Below, one piece after another: positions 1 to 11,359 of a DNA stretch of 64,000 nt (positions are counted from its first letter, which is position 1; the number at the start of each line of letters is the position of its first letter). The notes beneath the pieces are model-generated. The model did not search any database. It saw only the letters and a program-made list of their open reading frames with translations, and was not told where the DNA came from. Source of the stretch: Diphasiastrum complanatum (taxonomy: Eukaryota; Streptophyta; Lycopodiopsida; Lycopodiales; Lycopodiaceae); assembly GCA_029204225.1 (NCBI GenBank), contig CM055100.1, forward strand, positions 17,809,650-17,873,649. Direction: 5' to 3'. The translations under genes and the position numbers were made by a program.

Positions 1-205
1 ATGCATTGACATGAAGCTTCGACACCTTGACATGTGTGCGGGTGTGTGCTTTTAGGTGTGCATGTATGTCTGTGTGTATGTGTGCACATGGATGAGTGTT
101 TGTATGTATGTGTGCATGTGTTTGCAAATGTATGTTAATGTTTGTGTGCATGCAGATGTGTTTATGTATGTGTTTGTGTTTGTGTGTGTACGTGTGTGCA
201 TTATC
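1..205. repeat. GT-rich low-complexity tract
   Basis: Imperfect TG/TGTA/TGCA dinucleotide-like sequence made of short blocks such as tgtgtgtatgtgtgcatg. It is purine-pyrimidine alternating and has no coding potential. The tract may begin before the window. Confidence 0.85.
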
Positions 206-539
206 TATGTCAAAATCTTGGATATAGAATAGATTTTGCAAAATTTCAAAATACATAATACACAAAAATAATCCAAATGTCTTGTATACATTATGAAATT
301 CAATTGTACTCTAAATAAAATTTGCAAACATTTTATGACACAATTTTTGAAAACTTGATAAATCTAGAAGGGTATGCATTTTAATAGGATGTAGAGTTCG
401 AATGTTACAAAATTTCATCAGTAAATTCGCGCATAACGTGAATTTGTTCCACCATACTATCTAGCATTTGTCGTAAATTGTTAAGTCTCACAAATGAGAC
501 ATTATTCATATGTTGTCTAATATTACACATACACATAAA

Positions 540-965
540 TTTTTCACCTGTCCAAAGTTTTGACCATTTTTTACTGAATCCGGTCAATTTTCGGCTCGAC
601 GGGCCTAGATTTCTAGGACTATGTTCAGGGTTTTTGGTTTGGACGCACATTTCACTGTGAGTATTGCACCGTTTCGAGCCCGGTTTAGTTCTGTGGGTTT
701 TTCTTAGTGTGCAGCACAAGACGGAACAGAGGGTTTAAAAAACGGACTTCGTTCGGCGACACGGGACCAATTCCTGGGAATGTTGAAAAGTAGTCCATTT
801 AGTGGCATTCATCCCAACAGAAAGGGCGTTTTTGGACAAATGGTGTTGGAAATGGTCTTGTGGGTTCATGTCAAGCCCACAAACCTATGGACACCTCCCG
901 TCCGAAGTTTTGACCATTCTTTACGAATCCGCTCACTTTTTGGCTCGATGGGTTCATCTTTGGAA
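540..965. repeat. Diverged direct repeat, two copies of about 70 bp
   Basis: A segment at about 550-620 (beginning aaagttttgaccatt) returns at about 903-965 with roughly 80 percent identity by eye; both contain 'ggctcga.ggg'. The second copy ends just where a Ty3/gypsy reverse transcriptase relic begins. The origin is unknown. Short reading frames across it look accidental. Confidence 0.6.
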
Positions 966-2165
966 AATTATGTTGTTGTATTCTTAGATGATATATTCAT
1001 CTACAATAATCTCTTAAAATCTTGATAATTCTCAAGCAAAAAAACCTTTGCTAAAAAATCTAAAAGTTTAAATATTTTAGACATGAAGTAGTTTATTTTG
1101 GTCATAAAATTATTTTGGAAGGGAAGAAAATAAATGAAGATAAAGTCCAAGTAGTTAAAAAATGGACAATAGAAACAGTCAAACAAGTGAAGGGATTTTT
1201 GCTTTCTTCCACAGATTTTTTAAGGAAATGTTAAGATTGTGATACTTCTCAAGTTTATTTTGGTCGTAAGACTACTTTCGAAGGGAAGAAAATAGATGAA
1301 TATAAAGTGGACAATTTTAAAAAACAGTCAGACAAGTGAGACTTTTTCTAGAATTTTTTGCTTTCTTCCATGTATAATTTATTAAGGAAGCGTTAAGATT
1401 GTAGCACTTCTCAAGAATCTATTGAAGGGTGAAATCCAAAAGCAAAAAATTTACTAGATCTTAGATGAAATACTAATATTTAATATTTTAAGAAACTCAA
1501 AAGCTTGATCATCTCTACTAGTGTTACATATTTCAACCTTGTCTCATGAGAACCGACACCGGTGATACTGTAATAGGAAGAACAGTTCTAATACAATATG
1601 GCAGGCCAAAAGCGTTTGGAAGCAAAAAATTTACTAAATCTAAGTTGTGTTATATAGCCCCCAAAAAAAACTTATTTGTAGTGATCCATACACTTAACAC
1701 CTAGAGATACTATATGTGTATGGTAGTAAGTTTATAGGTTATAAAGGTCACAAGATGCTCTAAGTATTTTTGCAATTAACACAATCTTAGAGGTCGAACG
1801 CCAAATGAACCAAGTTGATGTAAGAGTTTGATCATCAAATTCAATATATTAAAGGCAACGATAATCAAGTTCTGGATGCCTTTGCTAAATAGATGACTTA
1901 GACAAATTTTCATTCACTCATTTTTTAATAGATTTATATCTTTCATTCAAATGATTGTATGAAATATAGAAGATTATTTAGACAGTATTGTACAAAAACA
2001 AAATTGGAACAAGCTCACAAGTGTCTCAATCTAATAAGAAAAATGGAAAGATTGTGGAACAATATATGATTCAAAATGGATTGTTATTTTAGAATGAAAA
2101 AATTGTATACCAAGGGCGATCTGAAGAAAAAAAAATTCATAAAATCAAATTTTATGTAGAGGATG
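960..2165 (+). pseudogene. Ty3/gypsy pol relic (RT, RNase H, integrase zinc region)
   Basis: The catalytic reverse transcriptase motif reads VVFLDDIFIY at about 977-1007. The downstream palm/thumb block VVYFGHKIILEGKK lies at about 1090-1130. An RNase H-like stretch at about 1550-1690 reads like 'TDTGDTVIG..L.QYG.PKAF.SKKFT', and its end (YIKGNDNQVLDAFAK) lies near 1845-1887. The start of the integrase zinc-finger linker (NGLLFRMKKLYTKG) is near 2075-2120. Order and spacing fit a Ty3/gypsy pol. Stops and frameshifts are frequent, and gag, protease and the integrase core are absent. It is clearly dead. Confidence 0.8.
1085..1400 (+). repeat. Tandem duplication inside the gypsy RT relic
   Basis: The block 'agtttattttggtc.taa' with 'gaagggaagaaaatagatga' and 'aacagtca.acaagtga' occurs at about 1088-1215 and again at about 1252-1385. 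The two units are roughly 160 bp apart and have diverged. The duplication repeats the YFGHK block of the RT, so it arose after the gene was no longer functional. Confidence 0.65.
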
Positions 2166-2540
2166 TTGTGAAATAATAGTCCAAATTGGCAAATATCAAC
2201 TTGAGGCCTAAATATGAAAACGTCAAATAGTTCGACCAAGGGTCAAAATGGAGGCCAAATTTGTGAAAATTATGTGGAGGGGGGCCAAGTTGGTACAAAT
2301 GACATTCTTATATTATTTTAAGTATATAATTCATAAGACTGTGGTCATTGTCAAGCTAGTCAATCTAGACCATTGATTGGATGGATGGTGGAGATTTAAG
2401 GCTTAACCATACTTCTAGAACCTTCCAAATTTTGTCTAGTACAACCATAAAAAGTTTAACACTTTACCAGTTTAGTAGTTGATGTACATACCTCATTTTG
2501 GTGAAGATATTGAAGGAGGATTGTTGTCGCTACATTGTGT
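2166..2540. other. No gene seen
   Basis: AT-rich sequence between the gypsy relic and a copia scrap. No protein similarity or clear repeat was found. Confidence 0.6.
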
Positions 2541-2559
2541 AGAATTTCCTACATTGTCT

Positions 2560-3311
2560 TGCTCATCATTGAGTTGAAGAGAGCCACTACAACAAAGGAG
2601 ACTTGGGACACGTTATATGGACTCTTTGGATCATGAAAAATACCTTGAAGATTCATGGAGAGGTACCTACCTTGAAGAAATTGCATAGTGAGCTGGTGAG
2701 CTGCAAGTGATGCTTTCTAAGACATAGAGAGACAACAAGTAGTTGTTGTAATCATAGTAATAGCACTATTGATATTAGTGATGACACTAAAGAAGGATGG
2801 TGGTGATTTGATTTTGGAAAGAGATTGAGCATAGAATTTTTGAGTGACTTTGTTAGTACTTGTTATGCACACATTTTTCTAGAGGATATATCTAGGGAGG
2901 ATGTGACAACTACAAAAGTTGTCTTTGTAGTTTGTGATGGAAAAAGTAAGGGAAATAATATGTGTGTTTTTTCCAAACAAGAAAAGTGTCATTGCTAATA
3001 AAGATGTCATCCTTGGTGAGGGGTTTACTCATCAGCAGAGAAGAAGACATGAGAGGAGTGAAAATGAGAGTAAAGAAGAGAGGAAAGATTTTGTAGAGTC
3101 ATGTCCTAAGGTTGTTGATATTTTAAATGTTAATGAGGTTGAATCATTAACATATCCAACACCTAATGTAAGGAGTGCACCTAGGGAGAGCAAAGAAATG
3201 TTATTTTCTAATCTTGATGTGGTGGCTTTTACTTTTGAGACTCTTGGTAGGTGTTTGGCGGATCTTCATCTTGTGTGGATCTTGGTGGTGATCAAGAATG
3301 GAAGGACTTGA
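2560..3311 (+). pseudogene. Probable Ty1/copia scraps (gag-like, then integrase tail-like)
   Basis: At about 2570-2640 the plus strand reads 'ELKRATTTKETWDTLYGLFG', which fits the copia gag motif 'A..A.E.WD.L...Y'. From 2934 a 125-codon frame holds 'KKSVIANKDVILGEG', which resembles the integrase C-terminal motif '(V)..RDV.F.E' followed by a charged linker. The distance between them is too short for an intact element, so one or more internal deletions must have occurred. The second assignment is weaker than the first. Confidence 0.4.
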
Positions 3312-3686
3312 TCAAAAAAGGTCTGCAAGGCATTTTGGTGGTCTATCTAATCTGAGGATCATATTCTCATGTTCGTGTGAACATTGTCTCTTATATTTTG
3401 CATGTTGGTGATCATCCTATCTCTTCATTGGTTTGTGGACTTGAGAGGGAACATATTATCATAATTTTTATGATATTTGAAAGACAAAAATATATAAAAA
3501 TCAACATGCTACTTTTGATTTTGATGATAACAAAAAGTATGTAAAATTTATTCTTAAAAAGTTCAAGAAAGATAGTTGTTTTGATCTGTCTTTGGAGACT
3601 ATGTAAGCTTACTATAGAAGATAGTGAATCATCTTTGAAAGACACTATTCTTCATAAAAAGCATAAAAGTTTTCAAAGATAGTAGA
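3312..3686. other. No gene seen
   Basis: AT-rich spacer between a plus-strand copia scrap and a minus-strand one. Nothing recognisable. Confidence 0.5.
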
Positions 3687-4560
3687 CTATCCAATGCTCA
3701 CCATCCTTGCAAGATGCTCACTCAAATGGACAATTTGCATGTAATTTGATGACTCGGCCATTGTCATTGACTCCCTTGGAACTCTCATGCTTTGAGGCTG
3801 ATCCTCAAGATCTTCCTCTTTTTGATGCTCCTTCTCAATGCAAACAAGGTCACACTTTGCCAAGATATCCACTTGAGTGATCTCCTCCTTTGCCAAGCTC
3901 ACACTCTCAAAAGCAACACTAGCTTCCAGGTTAAACAATCTTCCATGTTTAAATCCCTTTGCAAACATCATTCTTCAAAACAAACACCATGCTTAAAGTG
4001 GACATCCAAACCACTTTCTAAGATTTGACCAACACTTAGCATATTCTTGGTGATTGATGGTACATAAAGGGCATTTTCTAGATCCATACTTATTGAAGAT
4101 TCTAGATACAAAGAGATGGTACCAACGCCATCTATCCTACACTCTTCATCACTTGCAGTAAAGACAAACTTTTAAGCATCATTGAATGAGGTGTAAGGTT
4201 GAGAAAAAATACTTTTCACAAGACATGTGGGAGCTAGTCCCACTATCAATCCACCAAGTGTCTCTTGAATTGCTATTGCCTGTTGGTGAGGATGTAGATG
4301 CCATAAATAATGCATCTACTTCATCCTCCTCCTTCTCATGTACAAGGTTTCCTTGTTTGTCCTCGTCATCTTGTGCTCTTAGCCCTTGTAGCATTCAGAT
4401 GCATAATGCCACTTCTTTCCACAAAAGAAGCATTTTTGTTGTGACTTGCCCTTTGAGCTTGATGCATCATCCTCTTCTTTGTCCTCCTTGAAATGATTCT
4501 TCTTGCTATTGGTCTTCTTCTTGCCTTTTAATGAGAAATTGGCTTTCTTATCACAAATCC
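3687..4560 (-). pseudogene. Ty1/copia gag zinc knuckle, protease and linker relic
   Basis: Read on the minus strand: a basic gag tail near 4540-4450; a CCHC zinc knuckle CFFCGKKWHYASEC at about 4436-4395; an acidic spacer; the aspartic protease active site WWIDSGTSSHM at about 4260-4225; then the protease-to-integrase linker ending LYVPSITKNMLSVGQ near 4070-4010. The same family lies at 47150-48195 with near-identical motifs. Stops and frameshifts follow the protease. The 5' side is cut at about 4560, where a family-A LTR begins. Confidence 0.85.
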
Positions 4561-4564
4561 TGCA

Positions 4565-5607
4565 AAGACATTGAGTTCATTCTTGCATTGGTGGTAGACG
4601 AAAATGAAACGAAGCAAAACTTAAACAATCTCTGACATTGATTCATGCTGGAAGCATAGAGATCACAAAATGACACAAAACGAAACGAAAGAGTTCGCGA
4701 CAAGATCAATCAGACTCTATAGTGAGACAAGACGAAACAAAACGAAACAAGACGAAACAAAATGAAACTTAAGTGAACTTTGAAATTGATTTACCCTTAT
4801 AGCCAAGTGATCGCGAAGCAAAACACGAAGCAAAAGGATTCACGAACGAAACCAGTTCGTCAGGAATTCAGATATGATTGCTGGTCACTACCGGCTATAT
4901 CATTCAGACAATCCTTCAGAGTGTAGACAGACACTGCTGATCTATGTTAACAAATTAATATAGCATTCAACGAAATCAAACCAATGTGCGAAATTGAATA
5001 AACAAGCGAATCAGACACACGGATAGTAATAGACAAAAATACATTCGAGATCATACAATCATACAGATTAATATGTGCACAATAGCTACAATATCATCTA
5101 TTGATCTTCTGATTTTTCAAGCACTGCATGACAGATCCAGGCAATGCATTGGTGTGAGAGAAATACAGTTCTCTCACGAATCGTGTCTTGCTTACTAGCA
5201 GAATTTTGGATCTACAGATCCTCGACAAAATTGTCTCGCTCACAGGCGGACATGTATTCTGTATTTTTCATCTTTTTCTGACCTCTTGTATTATGCATCA
5301 AAACAGAAAGTATACAGTTCGCGAACTTTTTTGTGTCGCATTGTGTAACTTACAGATTAGAAAGATTAAACATCTACAACTATTCGCGAATTACAAGAGT
5401 GACAGATTAGCCACGATCTAGAGCACTTCTGCTATGTCATGATATGTGATCAAATAGTTGTACCCCATGGTACTTGGCTGATCTTCTTGGCTGTTCGTGG
5501 AGCAAGACTGATTCGTGTCGTGTCGTGTCGTGTCATGTCGTCTTTTGTCAAAAGTTCAGGATTGAAAGCTAGCAAAGCTTTGGCACTAGAAACATTTTGT
5601 TTCTTCA
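4565..5607 (-). mobile_element. Family-A copia 3' LTR (minus orientation)
   Basis: On the minus strand the LTR starts TGAAGAAACAAAATG at 5607, directly after the purine run gagagggagc at 5619-5608, as expected for a polypurine tract. The first 60 bp match the solo LTR at 29772-30563, and so does the middle (tctctcacg near 5170; ctgatctatgttaa near 4940). The distal part contains a degenerate run of 'acgaaacaaa' units at about 4728-4770. The distal boundary at about 4565 is an estimate. Confidence 0.7.
5515..5540. repeat. Short (GTGTC)n pentanucleotide run in the family-A LTR
   Basis: Four and a half units of tcgtg/tcatg lie in the family-A LTR near its outer end. The solo LTR at 29.8 kb lacks this run. 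Confidence 0.7.
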
Positions 5608-6765
5608 GCTCCCTCTCAAAGCATGATAGGTTGACGGCTCTAAGACTGCTCCTCTGTTTCTCGAACAGACCTTTGTTTAAGGCCTTTGTGAAGATGTCAA
5701 CAACCATGCCCTTCATTCCAATGAAATTGGTCTGCAACATCTTCTTTCCAATCAGATCCCTAATTAAGTGGTACTTGATCACAATGTGTTTTGTTCTTGA
5801 GTGAAACACAAGGTCTTTTGTCAGATGTATTGCAGATGTGTTGTCCATCTACAAAACCAGAGGTTCATTCCTCGTTTTGTCTAGTTCGTCAAGGAACTGT
5901 TTGAGCCAAATTATTTCGTTGGCCATCTTTGCTGCTGCAACGTATTCCGCTTCGTAGGATGACTGAGCTACAATGGTTTTCTTCTTCCAGACCTAGAGAA
6001 TTGTTGCTCCTGACGCAATGGTGTATCTTCTTGAGACATTTTTACAATCGTCCTTGAGGGATGCCCAACTAGCATCACTGTAGAAAAGCATCTGAAACCC
6101 TGCAATACCACAAACCATAATCTTTTGTTAATTGAAGATATTGCAAAATTCGTTTTGTAATCTTCCAATGTGTCGAGCCTGGATTCGTGCAAAATTGGCT
6201 CATCCTGAACACTGCATAATCAATGTCAGGACATGTGTTATCTGTAAGGTATATCAACGATCCTATCAGTTTCCTATATGGTGTGAGCTGCATCAATTCT
6301 CTCTCTTCTTCAGTCCTCAAACAATTTTCGTTCGTCAAAACTATTCTTGCAAGCATTGGAGTATTCGCTTCTTTGCAATTCAGCATCCCAAAATCTTCTA
6401 GGATTTTCTGGGTGTATCTGGACTGATGAAGGTACAATTTACCTCCCTCATAGTCCCTGTTAATCTGCAAGCCAAGGTAACTCATAACTTCTCCCAGATC
6501 TACAATCTCGAAATGTTTCGAAATATCATTCTTCACTTCAGCAATCAACTTCTCACTCTTGCAGAGTATCAGAGTGTCATCCACATACACAGTCACAATG
6601 ATGATCTTACCATCTGTAATTCTCACATACACATTGGAATCACCCATTAGTGGCTTGAATCCCAAGGATTTCAGGGCTTGATCTCTCTTTTTGTACCATT
6701 GCCGAGCTGACTGCTTCAGACTATAGATACTCCTATGCATTCTGCATGCATAATTAGAAAGTAAA
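5608..6765 (-). pseudogene. Ty1/copia RT and RNase H relic, 5' truncated (family A)
   Basis: The minus strand gives a long RT frame from about 6755 to 6075. It opens in mid-palm with CRMHRSIYSLKQSARQWY, continues through the catalytic YVDDT at about 6575-6555, DLGEVMSYLGL and TPYRKLIGSLIYL, and reaches the RNase H start. A frameshift near 6075 leads to YSDASWASL and then AEYVAAAK. The C-terminal frame at 5848-5620 has MDNTSAIHLTKD and FHSRTKHI. Integrase and the RT N-terminus are missing because the element is joined head to head with the plus-strand copia at about 6770-6793. The family-A LTR follows directly. Confidence 0.92.
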
Positions 6766-6793
6766 TTCGAGACATATCTTGGGAGAAGCATAG

Positions 6794-8227
6794 CACATGG
6801 GACTTAGTAGAACCACCAGTTGGCAAGAAACCCATTGGTTGCAAATGGGTATACAAGACTAAGTACCATGCAGATGGAAGTATAGCAAAGCACAAGGAAA
6901 GATTGGTGATCAAAGGGTATGCACAAAGTAAAGGCATCGACTATGAGGAGACCGTTGCGCCGGTATGTAAGTGGAATACTCTACGTCTACTTGTTGCTTT
7001 AGCTTCACATTTTGGTTGGCCTTTGCATCAGATGGATGTGAAATCTGCTTTTCTAAATGGTGAGTTAGAAGCAGAGGTGTTCATGGATCAACCTGAAGGC
7101 TTTGTAACGAAGGGACAGCAAAATAAAGTATGTCGCTTGAAGAAAGCGCTTTATGGTCTTAAACAGACACCACGTGCGTGGTATAGCAAGATTGATGCCT
7201 ACTTTTGTTCAAAGGAGATGGTGAGAACACATTCTGATCCAAATCTATATGTCTTATGCTTTGATGGTATGGTTTCTTTGATTGCTCTTTATGTTGATGA
7301 CTTGATTATAACGGGAAATAATCAAGAGATGATAGATATGATCAAGAAAGACCTCATGGAACAATTCGAGATGACAGATCTCAGCCTGATGTATTGTTGC
7401 CTTGGAGTAGAGGTGTGGCAAAAAAGACACGAAGTGGGTTTAACACAAGTGAAATATGTCAAAGAGTTGCTGCACAGGTTTAGGTTGCAGGATTGCAAAC
7501 CAGTGAATACTCATATTGAACCAGGTAAAAAGCTTTTGAAGCTTGATGAGTCATAGTCATTTGATGCTATACTGTATAGACAGTTAGTAGGGAGCTTGAT
7601 TTACCTTATCACGACTAGACCAGACTATATGCTACGTTGTTGGCATTGTAAGTCAGTTTATGGCAGCACCTACGGAAATGCATTTTTAGGCAACTAAATG
7701 CATTTTGCATTATGTGAAAGGAACTTCAGATTATGGCTTGATTTACAGAAAGCATCATGGTTTACCTGAGTTGTGTGGCTATGTGGATGCGGATTGGGGA
7801 GGTGACTATGATGATCGTAGATCCACCACAATGTATTCCAGTTTTGTGGTAGTTGCTTTTTCTGGTCTAGTAACAATTGCTCTTTCCACCACAGAAGTAG
7901 AGCATTAAGGCAATGTGTAGTGCAGCACAGGAAGCTATATGGTTGAGACAAATCTTAGAAGAAGTTGGCATGAAACAGAAAAATCCCACAACATTACATA
8001 GCGACAGTCAGAGTGGCAATCAGCTAGCAAATAATTTAGTGTTCCATGCGAGAACTAAACACATTGAGATTCGGTATCACTTTATACATGAGAGGCTACT
8101 GAGTCGTGAAATTCATGTTGTTCATTGTAGCACAAAAGAACAACTAGCTGATATTTTCACTAAGCCACTTGTTGGAGAAAAGTTTGATAAGTTTAGATCA
8201 AAGCTTTATGTACTTAAAGTTTGTTGA
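6794..8227 (+). pseudogene. Ty1/copia RT and RNase H relic, 5' truncated (family B)
   Basis: The plus strand starts with TWDLVEPPVGKKPIGCKWVY, the usual copia RT N-terminus. It continues through [28 protein letters not shown] and the catalytic LYVDDLIITGN at about 7290-7320 to a stop at 7554-7556. After a frameshift the RNase H gives GYVDADWGGDYDDRRS (about 7780), ALSTTEVEH (about 7890), and then DSQSGNQLA, FHARTKHIEIRYHFI and ADIFTKPL up to the stop at 8227. A frameshift and stop break the RNase H near 7905. It is followed by a polypurine tract and LTR in the same orientation. Gag, protease and integrase are gone. Confidence 0.93.
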
Positions 8228-8271
8228 CTTTAAAGCTATGTATATGACTGTATAAAAAGTAGACTCTACTT

Positions 8272-8283
8272 TAAGGGAGAGAG
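8272..8283 (+). promoter_or_regulatory. Polypurine tract of the family-B copia
   Basis: The purine run aagggagagag lies immediately upstream of the LTR and 45 bp after the pol stop. This is the expected plus-strand primer site. Confidence 0.7.
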
Positions 8284-8554
8284 TTATAATTAAAGTAGAA
8301 TCACTGTGCTATGTACTGTGGGTCCTATCAGTTGATAAGGATCAGTTGGCCTCGCCACGAGGCAAGTCGACGGGACACGTGTCCCGCCAACGGCAACCTG
8401 GGTCATGCATGGGTTTCTTGAGTGAACAACTATATGTACAGTGTAATTTTATTTTGAGAAATACAGTTGCTATGTGAGCTTGTTGTGGAGAGTGTTTTTT
8501 GTCTGTGTTACTATATAGCATGATCTGTGTTCCTGTTCGAAGCAAATTCTAAGT
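8284..8554 (+). mobile_element. Family-B copia 3' LTR (about 271 bp)
   Basis: It matches the reverse complement of 15633-15907 along its length at about 90 percent by eye, including ggcaagtcgacgggacac and tgggtcatgcatgggtt. The start ttataattaaagtag has lost the usual TG; the end is ...caaattctaagt. The opposite copy is followed directly by a primer-binding site, which fixes the LTR end. Confidence 0.85.
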
Positions 8555-8559
8555 ATATC

Positions 8560-9095
8560 GTCCTCAGAATCTGCATCTAATGTCGATAAAAAATCTTGCA
8601 AGTCAATTTTCCTCTGTTGTTGACGAGTTGACGACCATGGTCGACTCATTAATCCAAGTCGTTCATTCAGTATGGCTATAGTTGACTTTCATAGATGATT
8701 GGTCATTGTTAACTCAAAATTAAAAGCCAAAACATCTACATCTTGTAAATTTAAATCATCAAGCCTCGGCTGGTTCTTTTGCAATCTTTTTCTCTTGCCC
8801 TTTGGATCTACTTGCAACATTTCAAGTTCATACCTTCCCAAAAAAACATTCGTTGAAGTGGTGCACAACCAATGGACACGTAGTACTTTTGTTTGATTGC
8901 TATTTTGAATGAAACCAAGTACTTTTGCAATCCAAAATGGATGTCCTTCATTGTTTTCAAGTTAGAAGTGCAACAAGACTTCCAATTTGAATTTCATTGA
9001 GATCACTGTGCCACTTCATTTTTGCAGCTTTTACACTTTGCCTATTCTTCCTTGAGCCCACATAAATTTCACGTTCTTCACCTTGCACACAAGAA
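8560..9095 (-). pseudogene. C-terminal part of the DDE-like transposase relic
   Basis: The minus strand, read from about 9090 down, gives a segment with 'IGSLVALL', then GHPFWIAKVLGFIQN, 'VHW' and FLGRYELEMLQVD, and ends in an acidic tail near 8570. A 'PFWIAKV ... VHW ... GRY' pattern is typical of the small C-terminal BAH/chromo-like domain in the DDE-like family whose core lies at 9745-11270 on the same strand. The two parts are separated by an inserted plus-strand LTR fragment (9100-9513). At the other end the gene abuts the family-B LTR. Confidence 0.6.
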
Positions 9096-9099
9096 GTCT

Positions 9100-9501
9100 G
9101 CTAGTAAGCGAGACAGTTTATGATTTGTGAGAGACAAAGATTCTCTCACGCTGACGCGCTGGGTGAATCTAGAACACAGCACACAAGAAATTCATTGATA
9201 ATACAATAGATGTAATGCAGATGACTTTCTTATCTTTAATGTTATTGAATGCTTGATTGTCCGATTGTTATCTGTTCGTAATTAACTGTTTACTATTCTA
9301 ATTTTTCATGCTAGTTTTTACCTTGTAGATGCTAAAACAAATTACAACATAGGTCTCAGTGTCTGTCAATGCTTTGGAGGATTGTAGATATGTTATAGCA
9401 GGTAGTTGGCAGCAGACAACATCAAACTCACATCCAAACAACTGTCATCAGTGGTATTAGAGCGTTTGACATTTTGGATATATACAAATTTTTATCAACA
9501 G
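9100..9501 (+). mobile_element. Family-A-type LTR fragment, 5' truncated
   Basis: The start 'gtctgctagtaagcgagac' and the block 'gattctctcacg' match the family-A solo LTR (29772-30563, reverse complement). The 3' end ...tttttatcaaca is followed at once by a primer-binding site, so this is the tail of a 5' LTR with a short leader up to roughly 9740. It splits the minus-strand DDE-like gene. No coding part of the inserted element remains. Confidence 0.75.
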
Positions 9502-9513
9502 TGGTATCAGAGC
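9452..9513 (+). promoter_or_regulatory. Two primer-binding-site-like sequences, 50 bp apart
   Basis: tggtattagagc lies at 9452-9463 inside the LTR end, and tggtatcagagc at 9502-9513 directly after it. The second is the normal initiator-Met tRNA complement. The first is also present, slightly changed, inside the solo LTR at 29772-30563 (minus strand, tggtattggagc), so the internal copy is a family trait. Confidence 0.8.
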
Positions 9514-9744
9514 CTCAGGCTCCAAGAAATCATTATCTCGAGGGAGATTTGAAGGTTCGACAATTGTAGTTGAAGTTCCTAATTTCTAAGGCCAGTGAAA
9601 CTCTTCAGTTGTTGATGCGTGTTCAAGATTGAGCAAACTGATTTTTTGTTTCTCAAAAAAGTCCAACCACCAATGCTGATCAAACTCATCAAAACATTGA
9701 AAAACTGCTTGAATACTTGATTCCAAAAAATTTAACGAGGCAAA

Positions 9745-11270
9745 TGGGTCAATCAACCTCACGATGCCCTCTTTGTGTTTTTTGTTCTTTTAGCATGGAC
9801 TTCAAGAGAGACAACGTAGCAAGCTTGATTTGACCAGAAGGCATTTTGAGCAGAAATATTCCTTCAACAGGTAACCATGAAACTGAACTTGAAAATTGTT
9901 TGCCCCATAGCAACGTGATGTCAGTTTCATTGCATTTGATTTTGAACTTATGTTGAAAGCTAATATCATTAATAGTAGCAACACAACGATTTGTTTCATT
10001 GGACGTCTTAATATATTCACGAAATCCAAATGTGTGCCTAATTAACGACACATTTGGCTTTGGCAGGTATGATTCTTCAACAATGCTCTGAAGCACTGAA
10101 AAAAAAATGCCTTCTTGCATCTTAGTCTTTTGGAAAAACAACTAAACATCTGATCAATTTGATCATGGGTGTGACCCACCGACAAAAATCCTATTTTTAT
10201 TTTTTTGAATTTTTTTTTTCTACCAATATCGATAAGTAAGCCAGTACAGTTTGATTTTTATTTTCCCTAGCAGTGTTATCAAATTGCAAATATAGTATTT
10301 TTGGAAGATTATCACCAAATTCGCAAATTATCTTTTGTACAATGGTTATGGTCAAATTTGGATCGTTTCAAACATTGAAATAATTGAAAAATTATTTTGA
10401 CTCCAATGTGCCATTAAACACAAGTGCTCCAACGAGATGAATCTAAATAAAATCTGCCTCGTTCAAATTTTTTGGCACTCTAACAAAATGAGGCAACGTC
10501 ATCGTTTCTTCTGATCCATGCCATCGATGACAAGGCCCAAATACTTTTGTGGACATTCCAAGCATTTCTTTTGATGTTTTGCCAATTTTTGTCTTTCAAT
10601 TATTTGTTGATCTCTGTGCACTTGAAGCGCAGCATCCACTACAAAATGTAACAATTAAAATATTTCAAAAAAATTAAGATAATATAATAACATTAATGAT
10701 TTGAAAATTTAAAAACAAAAAAAATAAAATTTTTAAAGTATTGAAAGTAAATTAATTTCTATCTTTCTCATCATTGGTCTTTGCTAATTGTTTGACAGAT
10801 TTTAACAACTCCCAAGTCGAACAAACTGGCATTCGTGATTTTTTAGGAATCTTCACCAAACCAAAATCTCTCTTCCAAATCCTAAGAAAATATGAGTTAC
10901 TTAAATAGGCAACATTTTTTGTCTTAGCGAACTCCTTGTACATCAAAAATATCTCCAATTTTGTAAAATTATTTGGCAAGTGAAAATATATTGAATTTGG
11001 TAGTTTCTCTCCATGCACATCCACAAAATGCTTTAGCCAAGTCGTAGCATTCAAAGCATCCGGAGACACGGTTCTACCTTGCAATGATTCTTGCAATGTT
11101 GGATCTTTTTGAAGTCGTGTGTGCATTCTTTGAAGGCGTGAATTTCCAATTGCATGAACAGCTTTGTAGGCTTTTCGACAAACCTCCGTTGTATTTAAGA
11201 ATAGTGTGATGTAAGGATTTCTTGAAATCACAACTTCTCCTATTTGAAGAGTTGTAATATTCCATTCAAG
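9745..11270 (-). pseudogene. DDE-like transposase gene relic (N-terminus and core)
   Basis: The minus strand opens near 11260 with a 159-codon block (11231-10752) containing VCRKAYKAVHAIGNSRLQ, HLPNNFTKLEIF and FLRIWKRDFGLVKIPKKSR. It then runs through stops and frameshifts with the acidic-core motifs LVIDGMDQKK (10528-10505), DNTARENKNQ (10284-10255) and VGHTHDQIDQMF (about 10183-10148). A last block (10141-9749) has PKPNVSLIRHTFGFREYI and FQHKFKIKCNE. I recognise the pattern 'DGMDQ ... LDN..REN(K)N ... GHTH..IDQ.F' as a transposase-like family of uncertain name found in several eukaryotic lineages; metal-binding acids at these sites are inferred. It is dead: several stops, one LTR insertion. 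A methyltransferase relic starts about 95 bp away on the other strand. Confidence 0.75.
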
Positions 11271-11359
11271 TTGGCAGTCGGCTTTTATTTGTTTTAATTT
11301 TTAAATAGTCTATGCTTAGCATAGATCATTGTTTAAAATAATAATCTATTTTTTTTTGT
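11271..11359. other. Spacer between divergent relics, with a possible 3' splice site
   Basis: A T-rich run ending ...tttttttttgtaag at about 11349-11362 precedes the methyltransferase reading frame. It could be a polypyrimidine tract and acceptor, which would make the methyltransferase block a last exon. No inverted terminal repeat was found here. Confidence 0.35.

Noticed and set aside
405-719. Open frames of 104 and 60 codons on opposite strands
   Set aside because: No family resemblance, and they lie on a diverged direct repeat; most likely accidental.
960-2165. Endogenous caulimovirus RT instead of Ty3/gypsy
   Set aside because: RNase H is followed by an integrase zinc-linker motif (NGLLFRMKKLYTKG), which caulimoviruses lack.
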